Below are positions 1 through 8,817 of a stretch of DNA of 44,273 bases, one piece after another. The notes beneath the pieces were generated by a model. It saw only the letters and a program-made list of their open reading frames with translations. It was not told where the DNA came from and did not search any database. The stretch is from assembly GCF_029868855.1 (NCBI RefSeq), contig NZ_JARWOV010000025.1, positions 1 through 44,273 of the forward strand, in the 5' to 3' direction. Numbering within the stretch: position 1 is the stretch's first letter; each line of letters starts with the position of its first letter. This DNA is from Nocardia carnea (GTDB lineage Bacteria > Actinomycetota > Actinomycetes > Mycobacteriales > Mycobacteriaceae). Made by a program: the position numbers and the translations under genes.

Positions 1-110
1 TGCGTGTTGGGGGGCTGGGGCGGGGGGCGGGGGGGGCGGCGCCCTCGCGGGGGGGGGGGGCCGCGCCCTCTGGCTCCCCCCCCCCCCCCCCCCCCCGTGG
101 CCGGGGCGTC
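1..110. other. G/C homopolymer contig end
   Basis: Long runs of G and then of C dominate this stretch, unlike any coding DNA in the window. It looks like low-quality contig end sequence rather than biology. Open frames across it are not credible. From about 111 to 208 the sequence returns to normal composition, but I see no gene there; the first real gene ends at 209. Confidence 0.85.
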
Positions 111-208
111 AGCGGCCGCGCCGCGCGAACGACCCGATGGCCGACGCGTCGCCGATCGCTGCGGAAAATCCGCCGCAATGGCTGCCGCGCCCCTCCCCTC
201 GGGGCCGG

Positions 209-1174
209 TCAGACGGTGTGCAGTGCGTCCCGCAGCACCGAGACGGCCTGGGCGACCGCGGCCTTGGCGGCCTCGGTGCCGTGCATCGAGTTGACCATGA
301 CGAAGTCGTGGACGATCCCGCCGTAACGGGTCTGGATCACCGGTACTCCCGCGTCCCGGAGTTTGCCCGCGAACGCTTCACCCTCGTCGCGCAACACATC
401 GGCCTCAGCGGTGATCACCAGTGCGGGCGGCAACCCGGTGAGCTGCTCGCGGGTGGCCCGTAGCGGGGATGCGGTGATCTGTGCGCGATCGGCTGCGCTG
501 GTCGTGTACTGGTCCCAGAACCATTGCATGCCCTCGCGGGTGAGGAAATAGCCCTCGGCGAACTGCCGGTAGGAGCCGGTATCGAAGGCGGCATCGGTGA
601 CCGGATAGAAAAGAACCTGCTGGACGAAGGAGATATCGCCGCGTTCCTTGGCCATCAGTGTCAGCGCGATGGCCATATTGCCGCCTACGGAATCGCCCGC
701 GACGGCCATCCGCGCCGGATCCAGCCCCTTGTCCGCGCCGTGCTCGCGCACCCACTGGGTCACCCGGTAGGACTGTTCGTTGGCGACCGGATAACGCACG
801 TCGGGGGAGCGGTCGTATTCCGGGAAGACGACGGCCGCGCCGACCCCGACGGCGAGGTCGCGCACCAGCCGGTCGTGGGTGTGGGCGTCGCCGAAAACCC
901 ATCCCGCGCCGTGGGTGTAGACGATCACGGGCAGCGGGCCGGAAGTGCCGGGCGGGGTGACGATCCGCGCGCGTACCGAGCCGGTGGGTCCGCCTTCCAC
1001 GGTGATCCACTCCTCGTCGACCTCGGGCTTGTCGATGGGCGCATCCTGGACCGAATCCACCGCCTTCCGCCCTTCTTCCGGCGGCAATTGGTAGAGGAAC
1101 GGAGGTTGTGAGGTCGCGTCGACGAACTCCTGGGCGGCCTGCTCCAGGGAGATGTTGTGCGGATTGCCGGTCAT
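209..1174 (-). CDS. alpha/beta hydrolase, hormone-sensitive lipase type
   Basis: A 321-aa carboxylesterase/lipase-type hydrolase, probably cytosolic since no signal peptide is seen. The oxyanion-hole motif is HGAGWVFG (a variant of HGGG) near residue 88. The nucleophile elbow is GDSVGG near residue 160. The acidic residue is probably in ADVLRDEGE near 257, and the histidine in VHDF near 288. These positions are those of the HSL (alpha/beta hydrolase-3) family, which cleaves short-chain or aryl esters; the substrate cannot be told. It lies 57 bases downstream of another hydrolase on the same strand and may share its transcript and its GlxA-type regulator upstream. The ATG at 1174 has an AAAGGTAG-type ribosome site. 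Confidence 0.9.
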   Translation of the reverse strand: MTGNPHNISLEQAAQEFVDATSQPPFLYQLPPEEGRKAVDSVQDAPIDKPEVDEEWITVEGGPTGSVRARIVTPPGTSGPLPVIVYTHGAGWVFGDAHTHDRLVRDLAVGVGAAVVFPEYDRSPDVRYPVANEQSYRVTQWVREHGADKGLDPARMAVAGDSVGGNMAIALTLMAKERGDISFVQQVLFYPVTDAAFDTGSYRQFAEGYFLTREGMQWFWDQYTTSAADRAQITASPLRATREQLTGLPPALVITAEADVLRDEGEAFAGKLRDAGVPVIQTRYGGIVHDFVMVNSMHGTEAAKAAVAQAVSVLRDALHTV

Positions 1175-1231
1175 TGTCGGTCTACCTTTCGAGAGTGGGT
1201 CGGGTGTGGTGCGGTGCCGGGGGAGGGGAGC

Positions 1232-1948
1232 TCAGGCGATTTCGCCGAGTGCGCCGGTGATGACCCGGACGACCTCGTCGGGATGGGTGTGCATGACCAG
1301 ATGCGGCGCATCGATCTCCACGACCTCCCGTAGCGCGGCACGCCGATACCCGAATCGCTCGACCTCGGGATTGATGGTGTGGTCGGCCGCGGAGACAATG
1401 CCCCAGCCCGGCGTGGTCTTCCAGGCCGCGACAGCGGCGGGCTCACCGAAGGCGGCCGCCGACAGCGGCCGCTGGGAGACCGCCAGGGCCTGTGCAGTCA
1501 GGGGGTCGAGGCCCGCCGCGAAAACGGCCGGGAAGGCCGCGGGATCTACCCATACATCGGTGCCCGATTGGCCGGCCCCGGTGGAATAGGGCGTGTAGAC
1601 GAGGTGCGCGGCCAGATCGGAATCCGGGAACCCGCCCTGCAATTGTCCGAGACTCTCGCCTTCTTCCAGCGCGTAACCGGAGACGTAGACCAGCCCGGCG
1701 ACATTGTCCGACACTCCGGCGACCGTGATGACCGCGCCGCCGTAGGAGTGCCCGGCCAGCAGCACCGGGCCGTCGATCCGCTCGACGAAGGACGCTACGT
1801 AGGCCGCGTCGGCGGCCAGACTACGCCCGGCCACCGGAGGCGCGGCGACCCGATGGCCGGCCGCCAGCAACCGTTCGGTGACCGGCTGCCAGCTGGACGC
1901 GTCGGCGAACGCGCCGTGAACGAGAACGATGGTCGGTGCGGGGGACAT
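1232..1948 (-). CDS. alpha/beta hydrolase (esterase/HNL-like)
   Basis: A 238-aa alpha/beta hydrolase. It starts MSPAPTIVLVHGAFADASSW, so the HGxF oxyanion motif lies about ten residues from the N-terminus. The nucleophile elbow is GHSYGG near residue 69, and the likely catalytic histidine is in DAPHLVMHTHPDE near the C-terminus. This compact form belongs to the family that includes hydroxynitrile-lyase-like esterases and many actinobacterial hydrolases annotated only as alpha/beta hydrolase. I chose the ATG at 1948 over upstream in-frame codons because the HGA motif then sits at the usual place and an AGAAGAG ribosome site precedes it. It lies between the GlxA-like regulator and a second hydrolase, all on one strand, so a small regulated detoxification or ester-degradation operon is plausible. 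Confidence 0.88.
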   Translation of the reverse strand: MSPAPTIVLVHGAFADASSWQPVTERLLAAGHRVAAPPVAGRSLAADAAYVASFVERIDGPVLLAGHSYGGAVITVAGVSDNVAGLVYVSGYALEEGESLGQLQGGFPDSDLAAHLVYTPYSTGAGQSGTDVWVDPAAFPAVFAAGLDPLTAQALAVSQRPLSAAAFGEPAAVAAWKTTPGWGIVSAADHTINPEVERFGYRRAALREVVEIDAPHLVMHTHPDEVVRVITGALGEIA

Positions 1949-2057
1949 CGGAAGCTCTTCTCTGTCGCTGTCGGCGGCGCCGTTCAGGGCGCCCGACAAC
2001 AGCATCGTCGGGGCAACCTCGTTCGCGCCCCCCGTTACCGGCCGTGAAACCCCCCGA

Positions 2058-3074
2058 TCAGGACGCGGCGGCGGATATCACGTCCGCGGTGGGCCTGCCC
2101 GTCCCGGTGGAGCGGAACCGCTGCTGATATTTGCGCGGTGAGATACCGAGCCGGGCCACGAACGCCCGCCGCAGCGCTTCGCTGTTGCCGTAACCGGCCG
2201 CCATCGCGGCCTCGGTCACGCTGTGGCCCGCGTGCAACAAATCGCGCGCGACGCCGAATCGGATGAAGGCGACGTACTCGGCGGGTGAGTGCTGGAGTTC
2301 GGCGCGGAACAGCCGGGTGAGGTGCCGGATGCTGACTCCGGCGTGGTCGGCGAGTGTCGCGACGGTATGCGAGTACGCGGGGTCCGCACAGATCAGATCG
2401 ACCACCTTGCGCACCAGCGGACTGCGGGCCACTGGCCCGTTCAGTGATGCCGAGAACTGTGATTGGCCGCCGGCGCGCTGCATGTAGACCACCATCAGCT
2501 GGGCGACCCTGCGGGCGATATCCGCGCCGTGGTCCTCCTCGACGATCGCCAGGGCGAGGTCGATTCCCGCCGCGACACCGGCCGAGCTGTACAGATTGCC
2601 GTCCCGCACGAAGATCGCATCGGGTTCCACCACGGCGGCGGGGTAGCGACGGGTGAGGTCGGCGGCGAACTTCCAATGCGTGGTCGCGCGGCGGCCGTCC
2701 AGGAAGCCGAGCTCGGCGAGCACGAAGGCGCCGCTGCAGATCGAGGCGATGCGCCGGGAATGCCAGGCCAGGTGCCGTGCGGCCGCGGTCACCTCGGGTG
2801 TGACGAATGTCGAGGGCGGCAGTTCGCTGCCGGGGATCACGACGGTGTCGAACCGGCCCGCGTCGGCGGCCGCCGCGCTCACCTCGATACGCGCGCCGAT
2901 CGAGGTCTGCACACCCTTGCCGTCGGGCGAGACCAGCACCACCTCGTATCCGGATATCGCCTGGTTGGCCTCGACGAACACTTCCGCCGGGCCCACGAAG
3001 TCGAGCGCTTTCACGCCGTCGAAGACCAGGATGCAGATACGCCTGGGGGGTGCTTCCCCACTGTCGGAGACCAT
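2058..3074 (-). CDS. GlxA-type transcriptional regulator (DJ-1/PfpI + AraC)
   Basis: A 338-aa regulator. The N-terminal half is a DJ-1/PfpI (class I amidotransferase-like) domain starting RRICILVFDGVKALDFVGP, with the nucleophile-elbow cysteine in SICSGAFVLAE. The C-terminal 100 residues carry two AraC helix-turn-helix units (VSIRHLTRLFRAEL and VTEAAMAAGYGNSEALRRAF). GlxA-family proteins sense small ligands and activate neighbouring operons. The ATG at 3074 is preferred over the longer frame to 3164 because the DJ-1 domain then begins about 11 residues in. A CATAAT -10-like element ends nine bases before the start, so the leader must be very short. It is divergent from a TetR gene, and the two hydrolases downstream are its likely targets. 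Confidence 0.9.
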   Translation of the reverse strand: MVSDSGEAPPRRICILVFDGVKALDFVGPAEVFVEANQAISGYEVVLVSPDGKGVQTSIGARIEVSAAAADAGRFDTVVIPGSELPPSTFVTPEVTAAARHLAWHSRRIASICSGAFVLAELGFLDGRRATTHWKFAADLTRRYPAAVVEPDAIFVRDGNLYSSAGVAAGIDLALAIVEEDHGADIARRVAQLMVVYMQRAGGQSQFSASLNGPVARSPLVRKVVDLICADPAYSHTVATLADHAGVSIRHLTRLFRAELQHSPAEYVAFIRFGVARDLLHAGHSVTEAAMAAGYGNSEALRRAFVARLGISPRKYQQRFRSTGTGRPTADVISAAAS

Positions 3075-3087
3075 GGCGAGAGTATTA

Positions 3088-3103
3088 TGGAGCCACGCCT
3101 CCA
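3088..3103. promoter_or_regulatory. palindrome between divergent regulators
   Basis: TGGAG-N6-CTCCA lies in the 77-base gap between the GlxA-type gene and the TetR gene and touches the CATAAT -10-like element of the former. Position and symmetry suit an operator for one of the two regulators. This is inference. Confidence 0.4.
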
Positions 3104-3151
3104 GAACAAGCGGTGTGGGGGATCTCGCAGGACGATTGGTACGGTGAGCGA

Positions 3152-3745
3152 ATGGGACGGCCACGACAGTTCGACGAGCCGCGCCTGTTGGACGCCGCTA
3201 CAGAACTGTTCTGGTCGCGGGGATTCGACGATACGTCGGTGGGGGATGTCTCGGCGGCGACCGGTGTCGGCAACGGCAGTATCTATGCCGCGTACGGCAG
3301 CAAGCGGGGACTGTTCCTCGCGGCCTTCGAGGGCTACTGCGATCGGCGCGCCCGATTCGTACGCGATGTCGTGGTCGCCGCCCCCGGCTCCGCCCGCGAC
3401 GCGATCCGCGCATTACTGCGCGCGGTGATCGACGATTGTGCCGCGCAACCGGATCGGCGCGGATGCCTGATGCTCAACAGCATCGCCCAGCTGGGGCAGC
3501 GGATACCGGAGGTCCTCGTCATCGGCCGGCGGACGACAGCGGCCATGGAACAGGGTGTGGCCGACGGGCTGGCCACTCGCCGGGATGCCGGCATCGATCC
3601 GGCCTCTCTCTCGGCGCACAGTGCGGGTGTTGTGGTGATGGCCCAGGGACTCATCCAGCTCAGCCGCCTCGGGACACCCACCGAGCGCCTACGAGAAATC
3701 GCCGACCTGTCCGGCGAATCGCTGCTGGGCGCCTCGGTCGGATAA
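3152..3745 (+). CDS. TetR/AcrR family regulator
   Basis: A 197-aa TetR-family repressor. The N-terminus MGRPRQFDEPRLLDAATELF leads into a helix-turn-helix around residues 25-48 (TSVGDVSAATGVGNGSIYAA, then YGSKRGLF). The family signature of a serine-glycine turn followed by an aromatic residue and a K before LF is clear. The ligand-binding C-terminus (RRGCLMLNS, later GVVVMAQGLIQLSRLG) resembles regulators of the AcrR/NemR group, which often sense electrophiles or quinones. The ATG at 3152 is chosen because the family N-terminus begins there; the upstream extension overlaps the divergent gene. It is transcribed away from the GlxA-type gene and converges on cysNC. Confidence 0.9.
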   Translation: MGRPRQFDEPRLLDAATELFWSRGFDDTSVGDVSAATGVGNGSIYAAYGSKRGLFLAAFEGYCDRRARFVRDVVVAAPGSARDAIRALLRAVIDDCAAQPDRRGCLMLNSIAQLGQRIPEVLVIGRRTTAAMEQGVADGLATRRDAGIDPASLSAHSAGVVVMAQGLIQLSRLGTPTERLREIADLSGESLLGASVG

Positions 3746-3810
3746 CCGCTCGACCGGCATGCCGGGATCGGGTGGGCGCCGGTGTTTTCGCCGTGCACGC
3801 AGGCAACCAC

Positions 3811-3846
3811 GGGGTGTGCCGGGTCCGCAGGGGCCGAGCACACCCC
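3811..3846. terminator. bidirectional hairpin between TetR and cysNC
   Basis: The perfect 9-bp arms GGGGTGTGC and GCACACCCC enclose an 18-base loop that can pair further internally. The hairpin lies between two convergent genes, so it probably ends both transcripts. It lacks a clear T tract on either side. Confidence 0.6.
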
Positions 3847-3857
3847 GGCTTACCGGT

Positions 3858-5696
3858 TCAGGCGCTGTCCTCCCGCGCCAGTAGTGTCAGGATCGCCGCG
3901 GCCATAGTGGCCGGATCGCCGTCCTCCGGACGTAACACCAGGGCAGGGGTCTCGGGCGCCTCGTACGGGTCGTCGATACCGGTGAACCCCCGGACCTCGC
4001 CCGCCCGCGCCTTCGCGTACAGGCCCTTGGGGTCACGCGCCTCGCATACCTCGAGCGGAGTGTCGACAAAGATCTCCAGGAACGGGATACCGGCGGCCGC
4101 GTGTACCGCGCGTGCCCGTTCCCGGTCGTCGCGATAAGGGCTGATCAGCGAAACGATCGCGACAGTGCCCGATTCGGCGAACAATCGTGCCACCTCGCCG
4201 ACCCGGCGGATGTTCTCGGTCCGGTCGGCAGCGGTGAAGCCCAGATCGGCGTTGAGACCGTGCCGCAGGTTGTCACCGTCGAGCAGGAACGCCGGCCGTC
4301 CGGCCGCCACCAGACGCCGTTCGAGCTCCACGGCCACCGAGGACTTACCCGATCCGGAGAGGCCGGTCAGCCAGACGGTGAGGCCCCGGGTGGCGCGCTC
4401 GGTCCGGCCGACCGCACTGGAATGCCAGACCACCCGCGAGGAGGGCAGGCTGGGTCCGGTGATCATCCCGCCACCGACGGTATCGCCGGTGGTCTCGTCG
4501 ATGAGCAGGAAACTGCCGGTGGTCCGGTTGCGCCGGTAGGAATCGAACTGCAGCGCCTGGCGGGTGCGCAACTGGACCCGGCCGATCTCGTTGAGCGCGA
4601 GTACGGTCGCGTTCTCGTCGCGGTGCAGGGTGTTCACATCGAGGCGGTAGTCGAGCGAACGGATCTCGGCGGGCACGCTGCGTGTTGTGTGCCGGACGGT
4701 GTAGCTCGTGCCCGGGCGCATCTCGGTTTCGTCGCTGAACCAGCAGACCATCGCGTCCAGATCGCGGCCGGCATGCGGCCGGTTCGCGGGCCGGCACAGC
4801 ATATCGCCGCGGCCGATATCGAGTTGGTCGGCGAGCGTGACCGTCACCGCCTGGGGCGGGAACGCCTCGGTGAGCGGAACCCCGCCGGGGCCCCAGATAC
4901 CGGTCACCGTCGTGGTGAGACCGGACGGCAGGACCGTGATCTCGTCCCCCGCGGCCCAGACACCGCTGGCGACGGTACCGGCGTAGCCGCGAAAATCCGG
5001 TGTGTGGCTGCGGATCACGTACTGCACCGGCAGCCGGGCGTCGATGAGGTTGCGGTCCGAGGCGATATGTACCTCCTCGAGATGGTGCAGCAGCGGAGTG
5101 CCCTCGTACCACTCCATGCTGGTGCTGCGGTGCACGATATTGTCGCCGTGTAACGCCGACATCGGGATGAAGGTCAGATCCGCGATGTTCAGCCGCGACG
5201 CGAAACCGGCGAATTCCTCCCGGATCTCGGCGAACCGGTCCGCCGACCACCCCACCAGATCCATCTTGTTGACACACAGCACCAGATGCGGGACACCGAG
5301 CAGTGAGGCCAGGAAGGCATGGCGGCGGGTCTGTTCCACCACGCCGTACCGGGCGTCGACCAGGATCAGCGCCAGATCGGCGGTGGAAGCGCCGGTGACC
5401 ATGTTCCGGGTGTACTGCACATGACCCGGAGTGTCGGCGATGATGAATTTGCGGCGGGGCGTGGCGAAATAGCGGTGGGCGACATCGATGGTGATGCCCT
5501 GTTCCCGTTCCGCGCGGAGACCATCGGTGAGCAGGGCGAGGTTCGGATAGTCCTCGCCGCGGTCGCGGCTGGTGCGCTCCACCGCGTCGAGCTGATCGGT
5601 GAACAGGGTTTTGGAATCGAACAGCAGCCGGCCGATCAGGGTCGATTTCCCGTCGTCGACGCTACCCGCCGTGGCCAGGCGCAGCAGGGTGCCCAT
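3858..5696 (-). CDS. cysN: bifunctional sulfate adenylyltransferase large subunit / APS kinase
   Basis: A 612-aa fused CysN-CysC. Residues 1 to about 420 form the GTPase subunit of ATP sulfurylase. Visible motifs are the P-loop GSVDDGKST (residues 11-19), DTPGH near 88 and NKMD near 143, followed by elongation-factor-like beta-barrels. From about residue 440 an APS kinase domain begins with GLSGSGKSS and continues with [11 protein letters not shown] and [18 protein letters not shown]. With CysD it turns sulfate and ATP into APS, and the kinase half makes PAPS. The length matches the fused CysNC of mycobacteria. Its ATG overlaps the cysD stop by one base (TGATG), so the two are translationally coupled. 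The nearby sulfotransferase would use PAPS. Confidence 0.97.
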   Translation of the reverse strand: MGTLLRLATAGSVDDGKSTLIGRLLFDSKTLFTDQLDAVERTSRDRGEDYPNLALLTDGLRAEREQGITIDVAHRYFATPRRKFIIADTPGHVQYTRNMVTGASTADLALILVDARYGVVEQTRRHAFLASLLGVPHLVLCVNKMDLVGWSADRFAEIREEFAGFASRLNIADLTFIPMSALHGDNIVHRSTSMEWYEGTPLLHHLEEVHIASDRNLIDARLPVQYVIRSHTPDFRGYAGTVASGVWAAGDEITVLPSGLTTTVTGIWGPGGVPLTEAFPPQAVTVTLADQLDIGRGDMLCRPANRPHAGRDLDAMVCWFSDETEMRPGTSYTVRHTTRSVPAEIRSLDYRLDVNTLHRDENATVLALNEIGRVQLRTRQALQFDSYRRNRTTGSFLLIDETTGDTVGGGMITGPSLPSSRVVWHSSAVGRTERATRGLTVWLTGLSGSGKSSVAVELERRLVAAGRPAFLLDGDNLRHGLNADLGFTAADRTENIRRVGEVARLFAESGTVAIVSLISPYRDDRERARAVHAAAGIPFLEIFVDTPLEVCEARDPKGLYAKARAGEVRGFTGIDDPYEAPETPALVLRPEDGDPATMAAAILTLLAREDSA

Positions 5697-6628
5697 CAGA
5701 AGTAACCCTCTCGTTTGCGATCTTCCATACCGGCCTCGGAGATCCGGTCGTCGGCGCGGGTCGCACCGCGTTCGGTGACCCGGGCGGTGGCGACCTCGTC
5801 CACCACTTCGGCCGGTGTCGCTGCGGTGGATTCCACACAGCCGGTGCAGGTGGCATCGCCCACGGTGCGGAAGCGGACCAGGGCCTCCCGTGGTTCCTCA
5901 CCGTCGAGCAGCGTCAGGAACCGGGTGTGGGCCAGCAGCATCCCGTCGCGCTGGACCACCGGGCGGTGATGGGCGTAGTACAGCGACGGCAGCTCGATAC
6001 CTTCGGCCGCGATATAGCTCCAGATATCGAGCTCGGTCCAGTTGGACAGCGGGAAGACCCGGATATGTTCGCCCGGACGATGTTTGCCGTTGTAGAGATT
6101 CCACAGCTCCGGGCGCTGCCGGCGCGGATCCCACTGGCCGTACTCGTCGCGGAAACTGAAGACCCGTTCCTTGGCGCGGGCCTTCTCCTCGTCTCGGCGG
6201 GCGCCGCCGAAGACGGCGTCGAACCGGCCCTCGCGCACACTGCGCAGCAGGGTGGCGGTCTGCAACCGGTTGCGACTGGCCCGGGGGCCGGTGTCCTCGG
6301 TGACCCGGCCGGCATCGATATCGTCCTGGACCCGGCCGACGAGCAGCCGTAGGCCGTGTTTCGCGACGACTTCGTCGCGGTAGGCGATCACCTCGTCGAA
6401 GTTGTGGCCGGTGTCGATGTGCAGGATCGGGAACGGTACCGGGGCCGGCCAGAACGCTTTGGTGGCCAGATGCAGCATCACCACCGAGTCCTTGCCGCCG
6501 GAGAACAGGAGAACGGGGCGTTCGAAGGTTGCGGCCACCTCCCGCAGGATGTGGACCGATTCGGCCTCGAGTGCGGCTTGGTGCGAGAGCTCGTAGGTGC
6601 CCGCCGCCGACTTCGTGTGCTGGCTCAC
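5696..6628 (-). CDS. cysD: sulfate adenylyltransferase subunit 2
   Basis: A 310-aa small subunit of ATP sulfurylase, which adenylates sulfate to APS in complex with the CysN GTPase. The PP-loop SGGKDS is at about residues 43-48, followed by HIDTGHNF. Other CysD hallmarks are [31 protein letters not shown] and [12 protein letters not shown] near the C-terminus. The GTG at 6628 has no Shine-Dalgarno sequence. A -10-like TAGTTT ends six bases upstream, so a leaderless mRNA is likely. The gene overlaps cysNC by one base and starts 32 bases after the IclR gene ends, with its own predicted promoter. Confidence 0.97.
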   Translation of the reverse strand: MSQHTKSAAGTYELSHQAALEAESVHILREVAATFERPVLLFSGGKDSVVMLHLATKAFWPAPVPFPILHIDTGHNFDEVIAYRDEVVAKHGLRLLVGRVQDDIDAGRVTEDTGPRASRNRLQTATLLRSVREGRFDAVFGGARRDEEKARAKERVFSFRDEYGQWDPRRQRPELWNLYNGKHRPGEHIRVFPLSNWTELDIWSYIAAEGIELPSLYYAHHRPVVQRDGMLLAHTRFLTLLDGEEPREALVRFRTVGDATCTGCVESTAATPAEVVDEVATARVTERGATRADDRISEAGMEDRKREGYF

Positions 6629-6664
6629 GCTTAAAAACTAGAACACGTTTCTATGAACGGTCAA
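6629..6664 (-). promoter_or_regulatory. cysD promoter with KstR-like palindrome
   Basis: On the minus strand TTGACC (6659-6664, overlapping the iclR stop) is followed by an 18-base spacer and TAGTTT (6635-6640), then six bases to the GTG. The spacer holds TAGAAACGTGTTCTA (6639-6653). This keeps 7 of the 8 fixed bases of the published mycobacterial KstR consensus TnnAACnnGTTnnA, and one extra base widens it. The same -35 and five-base offset recur in the divergent operon promoter at 7572-7600. Regulation by KstR is inference. Confidence 0.55.
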
Positions 6665-7572
6665 TGGTGTTGTGGCCGCTGCCCACCCGCGGCCGCGGTG
6701 ACCGCATCGGCCGCAGCGACCAGAGCGGTGCCGCGACGGGCGATTTCGGCCCCGGTGATCGAGGTGCCCACGTACATGGTGAGCACCAGTTGCTGGCGGC
6801 CGTCCGCGTCGTAGGTCGGCGCGGCCAGCAGGCTCACCGGATGCTCCTTACGCGGTCGCAGATCCGCCCCGAGATACACCCGCTCGCCGAGCGTGGTCAC
6901 CAGTTCCGCGACCGCGGTGCGCAGCTCATCGGGCATTTCGTGGCCGCCGACCCCGGCCAGCATGGAGTACAGTTGCCGGCCCGCGCCGGTCATGCTCTCC
7001 ACCAGATAGCCGCGCTCGCGGCATTCCGCCACGAGGCGGCGCAGCCGGGTCTCGTCCTGGTTGAGGGGGACCGTCGGCGGGGTCGCGAGCCAGGCGTCGA
7101 AGGCGGCGTCGCTGTCCCACAGCACGTACATCAGGCCGACCGGCGGTGCAAAACGATAGGTCGCTCCGACCCGCACCATGGCCGGGCCCGCGCTGTCCAG
7201 GACGCTGATCCGTTCGCCGACCACGGCGGACGCGGTGCAGGTGGTGGCATATTTCGCGCTTAGTCGTTCCAGTTCCGGGTGGGCGAGGCCGGCGATGGCG
7301 AAACTGTCCTGGGCGACCCGGCCCGCGGCGATGAGCGCGGGGCCCGGACCGTAGTCGCGGGTGCGCGGGTCGCGGGTGAGGTAGCCGGCGGCGGTGAGTT
7401 CGGTGAGGATGCCCAGGCAGGTCGGTTTGGCGAGGTCCAGGTCGCGGGCGATTTCCGAGAGCCCGGCGCGGCGTCCGCCCCGCGCGGTGAGGTAGTCGAT
7501 CACCTGGATCACGCGCTGGGTGGGCGCCGAACGACGCCCCACTTCACGCACCTCCGCCGGGCCCGCTGCCAT
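6661..7572 (-). CDS. IclR family transcriptional regulator
   Basis: A 303-aa IclR-type regulator. The winged helix-turn-helix occupies about residues 15-75 (TQRVIQVIDYLTARGG, GLSEIARDLDLAKPTCLGIL, then AAGYLTRDPRTRDYGPGPAL). An IclR effector-binding domain follows to about residue 275. The gene is divergent from the Rv3531c-like/SDR/sulfotransferase operon and directly upstream of cysD, so it sits at the hinge of the sulfation block. An AGGAG ribosome site six bases before the ATG overlaps the KstR-type palindrome at 7583-7596, so a protein bound there could affect this gene too. The ligand is unknown. IclR proteins of this kind often respond to aromatic or lipid breakdown products. Confidence 0.92.
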   Translation of the reverse strand: MAAGPAEVREVGRRSAPTQRVIQVIDYLTARGGRRAGLSEIARDLDLAKPTCLGILTELTAAGYLTRDPRTRDYGPGPALIAAGRVAQDSFAIAGLAHPELERLSAKYATTCTASAVVGERISVLDSAGPAMVRVGATYRFAPPVGLMYVLWDSDAAFDAWLATPPTVPLNQDETRLRRLVAECRERGYLVESMTGAGRQLYSMLAGVGGHEMPDELRTAVAELVTTLGERVYLGADLRPRKEHPVSLLAAPTYDADGRQQLVLTMYVGTSITGAEIARRGTALVAAADAVTAAAGGQRPQHH

Positions 7573-7600
7573 TGACCACTCCTAGAACAGGTTCTAATCT
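7572..7600 (+). promoter_or_regulatory. sigma-A-type promoter containing a KstR box
   Basis: TTGACC (7572-7577), a 17-base spacer and TAATCT (7595-7600) form a good housekeeping promoter for the operon starting at 7654. Within it TAGAACAGGTTCTA (7583-7596) is a perfect 14-base match to the KstR consensus TnnAACnnGTTnnA, the cholesterol-regulon operator of mycobacteria and relatives. The box covers the spacer and the first bases of the -10, so bound repressor would block polymerase. The M. tuberculosis counterparts of the downstream genes belong to the KstR regulon. Confidence 0.75.
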
Positions 7601-7613
7601 TCTCGATATAAGA

Positions 7614-7632
7614 ATGTACCAGGGCGGTACAT
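7614..7632. promoter_or_regulatory. second palindrome, possible IclR operator
   Basis: ATGTACC-N5-GGTACAT is a perfect inverted repeat lying just after the predicted transcription start (about 7607) and before the GTG at 7654. It does not resemble the KstR box. The divergent IclR regulator is the natural candidate to bind it. An RNA hairpin in the leader is the alternative. Confidence 0.5.
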
Positions 7633-7653
7633 ATATGGAACACCGGGAGTATC

Positions 7654-8817
7654 GTGCTGACTCAGCCGTTCGCGGACGCGATCGCCGCCGCCGAGGAAAT
7701 CATCAAGAGTGCCCCGCATATCCGCACCGAACAGGATCTGGCCGAGGGCTACGACTACCTGGCCGGCAGTATCCGGGCCGCCATCCAGATGTCGTGGGCC
7801 TTCGAGAAGGACTTCCCGTTCTTCGTGAGCTCCACCGGGCCCTATACGAAGATGGGCCTGGACAACCCGGACACCCTCTACTGGCACGCCAATCTGCGCC
7901 CCGACGCGGAATACGTGGTCACCGGGACCCGCGGCACCACCCGGGACCTGAGCTTCCAGGTACTCAACGGCAACTACTCGCCGACCGAGGTGCCCGGCGG
8001 GGAAACCGCCTTCGACGACCGCTCCATCGATATCGCGGCCGACGGCACCTATGAACTGACGCTGGGACCCGGCACCGGCGGCCGCAACCATATCCAGCTC
8101 GCCGCCGATTCGACCATGCTCGCGGTGCGCGAGGTCTTCGGCGATTGGGCGAACGAGAAGGCCGGTACCGTCCGGATCCGCCGGGTCGAGACCGCCGGCA
8201 CGGCGCCACCCGCGATCACCACCGATCTGATGGCCAAACGGTACGAAGTCGCCGGGAAGATGCTGGTCTCCCGGCTGAAGACCTTCCTGGCCTTCCCCGA
8301 GTGGTTCTATCTGAACCTGCCGGTCAACACCATGACCGAACCGCGGCGCACGCCCGGCGGACTGTCCACGCAGTTCTCCTCGGTCGGGCACTACGAACTC
8401 ACCGGCGATCAGGTCATGATCCTGACCGTGCCGAAATCCGACGCTCCCTACCAGGGCTTCCAGCTCGGCAGTATGTGGTACCTGTCGCTGGACTACATCA
8501 ACCACCAGACCAGCCTCAACGCCGACCAGGCGCAGGTGGACCCGGACGGCATGATCCGGCTGGTGATCAGCGAACGCGACCCCGGCCTGGTCAACTGGAT
8601 CGAACGCACCGGCCACGACCGCGCCTATCTGCAGTTCCGCTGGCAGCGGCTGTCCCGCGAACTGAAACCCGAAGACGGGCCGACAGTGGAACTCGTATCG
8701 TTCGACGAACTGCCGGACCGGCTGCCCTACTACCAGGAGTCCCGGATCACCCCGCAGGACTGGCAGGCCCGGATCGCCGGCCGGCAGGCCGCGGTGGCGG
8801 AAAGGATGCTGGGCTGA
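7654..8817 (+). CDS. conserved protein, Rv3531c-like
   Basis: A 387-aa protein of unknown biochemical role. It lacks a signal peptide and membrane segments. The C-terminal part (GSMWYLSLDYINHQTSLN, DGMIRLVISERDPGLVNWIE, YLQFRWQRL) resembles the carboxy domain of DUF1214-type proteins. Length and operon position match M. tuberculosis Rv3531c, which is followed there too by an SDR and a sulfotransferase-like gene. The GTG at 7654 is set by GGGAG a few bases upstream. Its stop overlaps the next start by one base (TGATG), so it is tightly coupled to the SDR. By context it should act on a steroid or other lipid substrate; no catalytic residues can be named. Confidence 0.88.
   Translation: MLTQPFADAIAAAEEIIKSAPHIRTEQDLAEGYDYLAGSIRAAIQMSWAFEKDFPFFVSSTGPYTKMGLDNPDTLYWHANLRPDAEYVVTGTRGTTRDLSFQVLNGNYSPTEVPGGETAFDDRSIDIAADGTYELTLGPGTGGRNHIQLAADSTMLAVREVFGDWANEKAGTVRIRRVETAGTAPPAITTDLMAKRYEVAGKMLVSRLKTFLAFPEWFYLNLPVNTMTEPRRTPGGLSTQFSSVGHYELTGDQVMILTVPKSDAPYQGFQLGSMWYLSLDYINHQTSLNADQAQVDPDGMIRLVISERDPGLVNWIERTGHDRAYLQFRWQRLSRELKPEDGPTVELVSFDELPDRLPYYQESRITPQDWQARIAGRQAAVAERMLG

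Noticed and set aside
4..294. An open frame of 96 residues in the first 300 bases
   Set aside because: It is made of Gly, Arg and Pro runs from the homopolymer artefact.
2463..3428. A 321-aa plus-strand open frame
   Set aside because: It runs antisense through the GlxA-type gene and then out of frame through the TetR gene.
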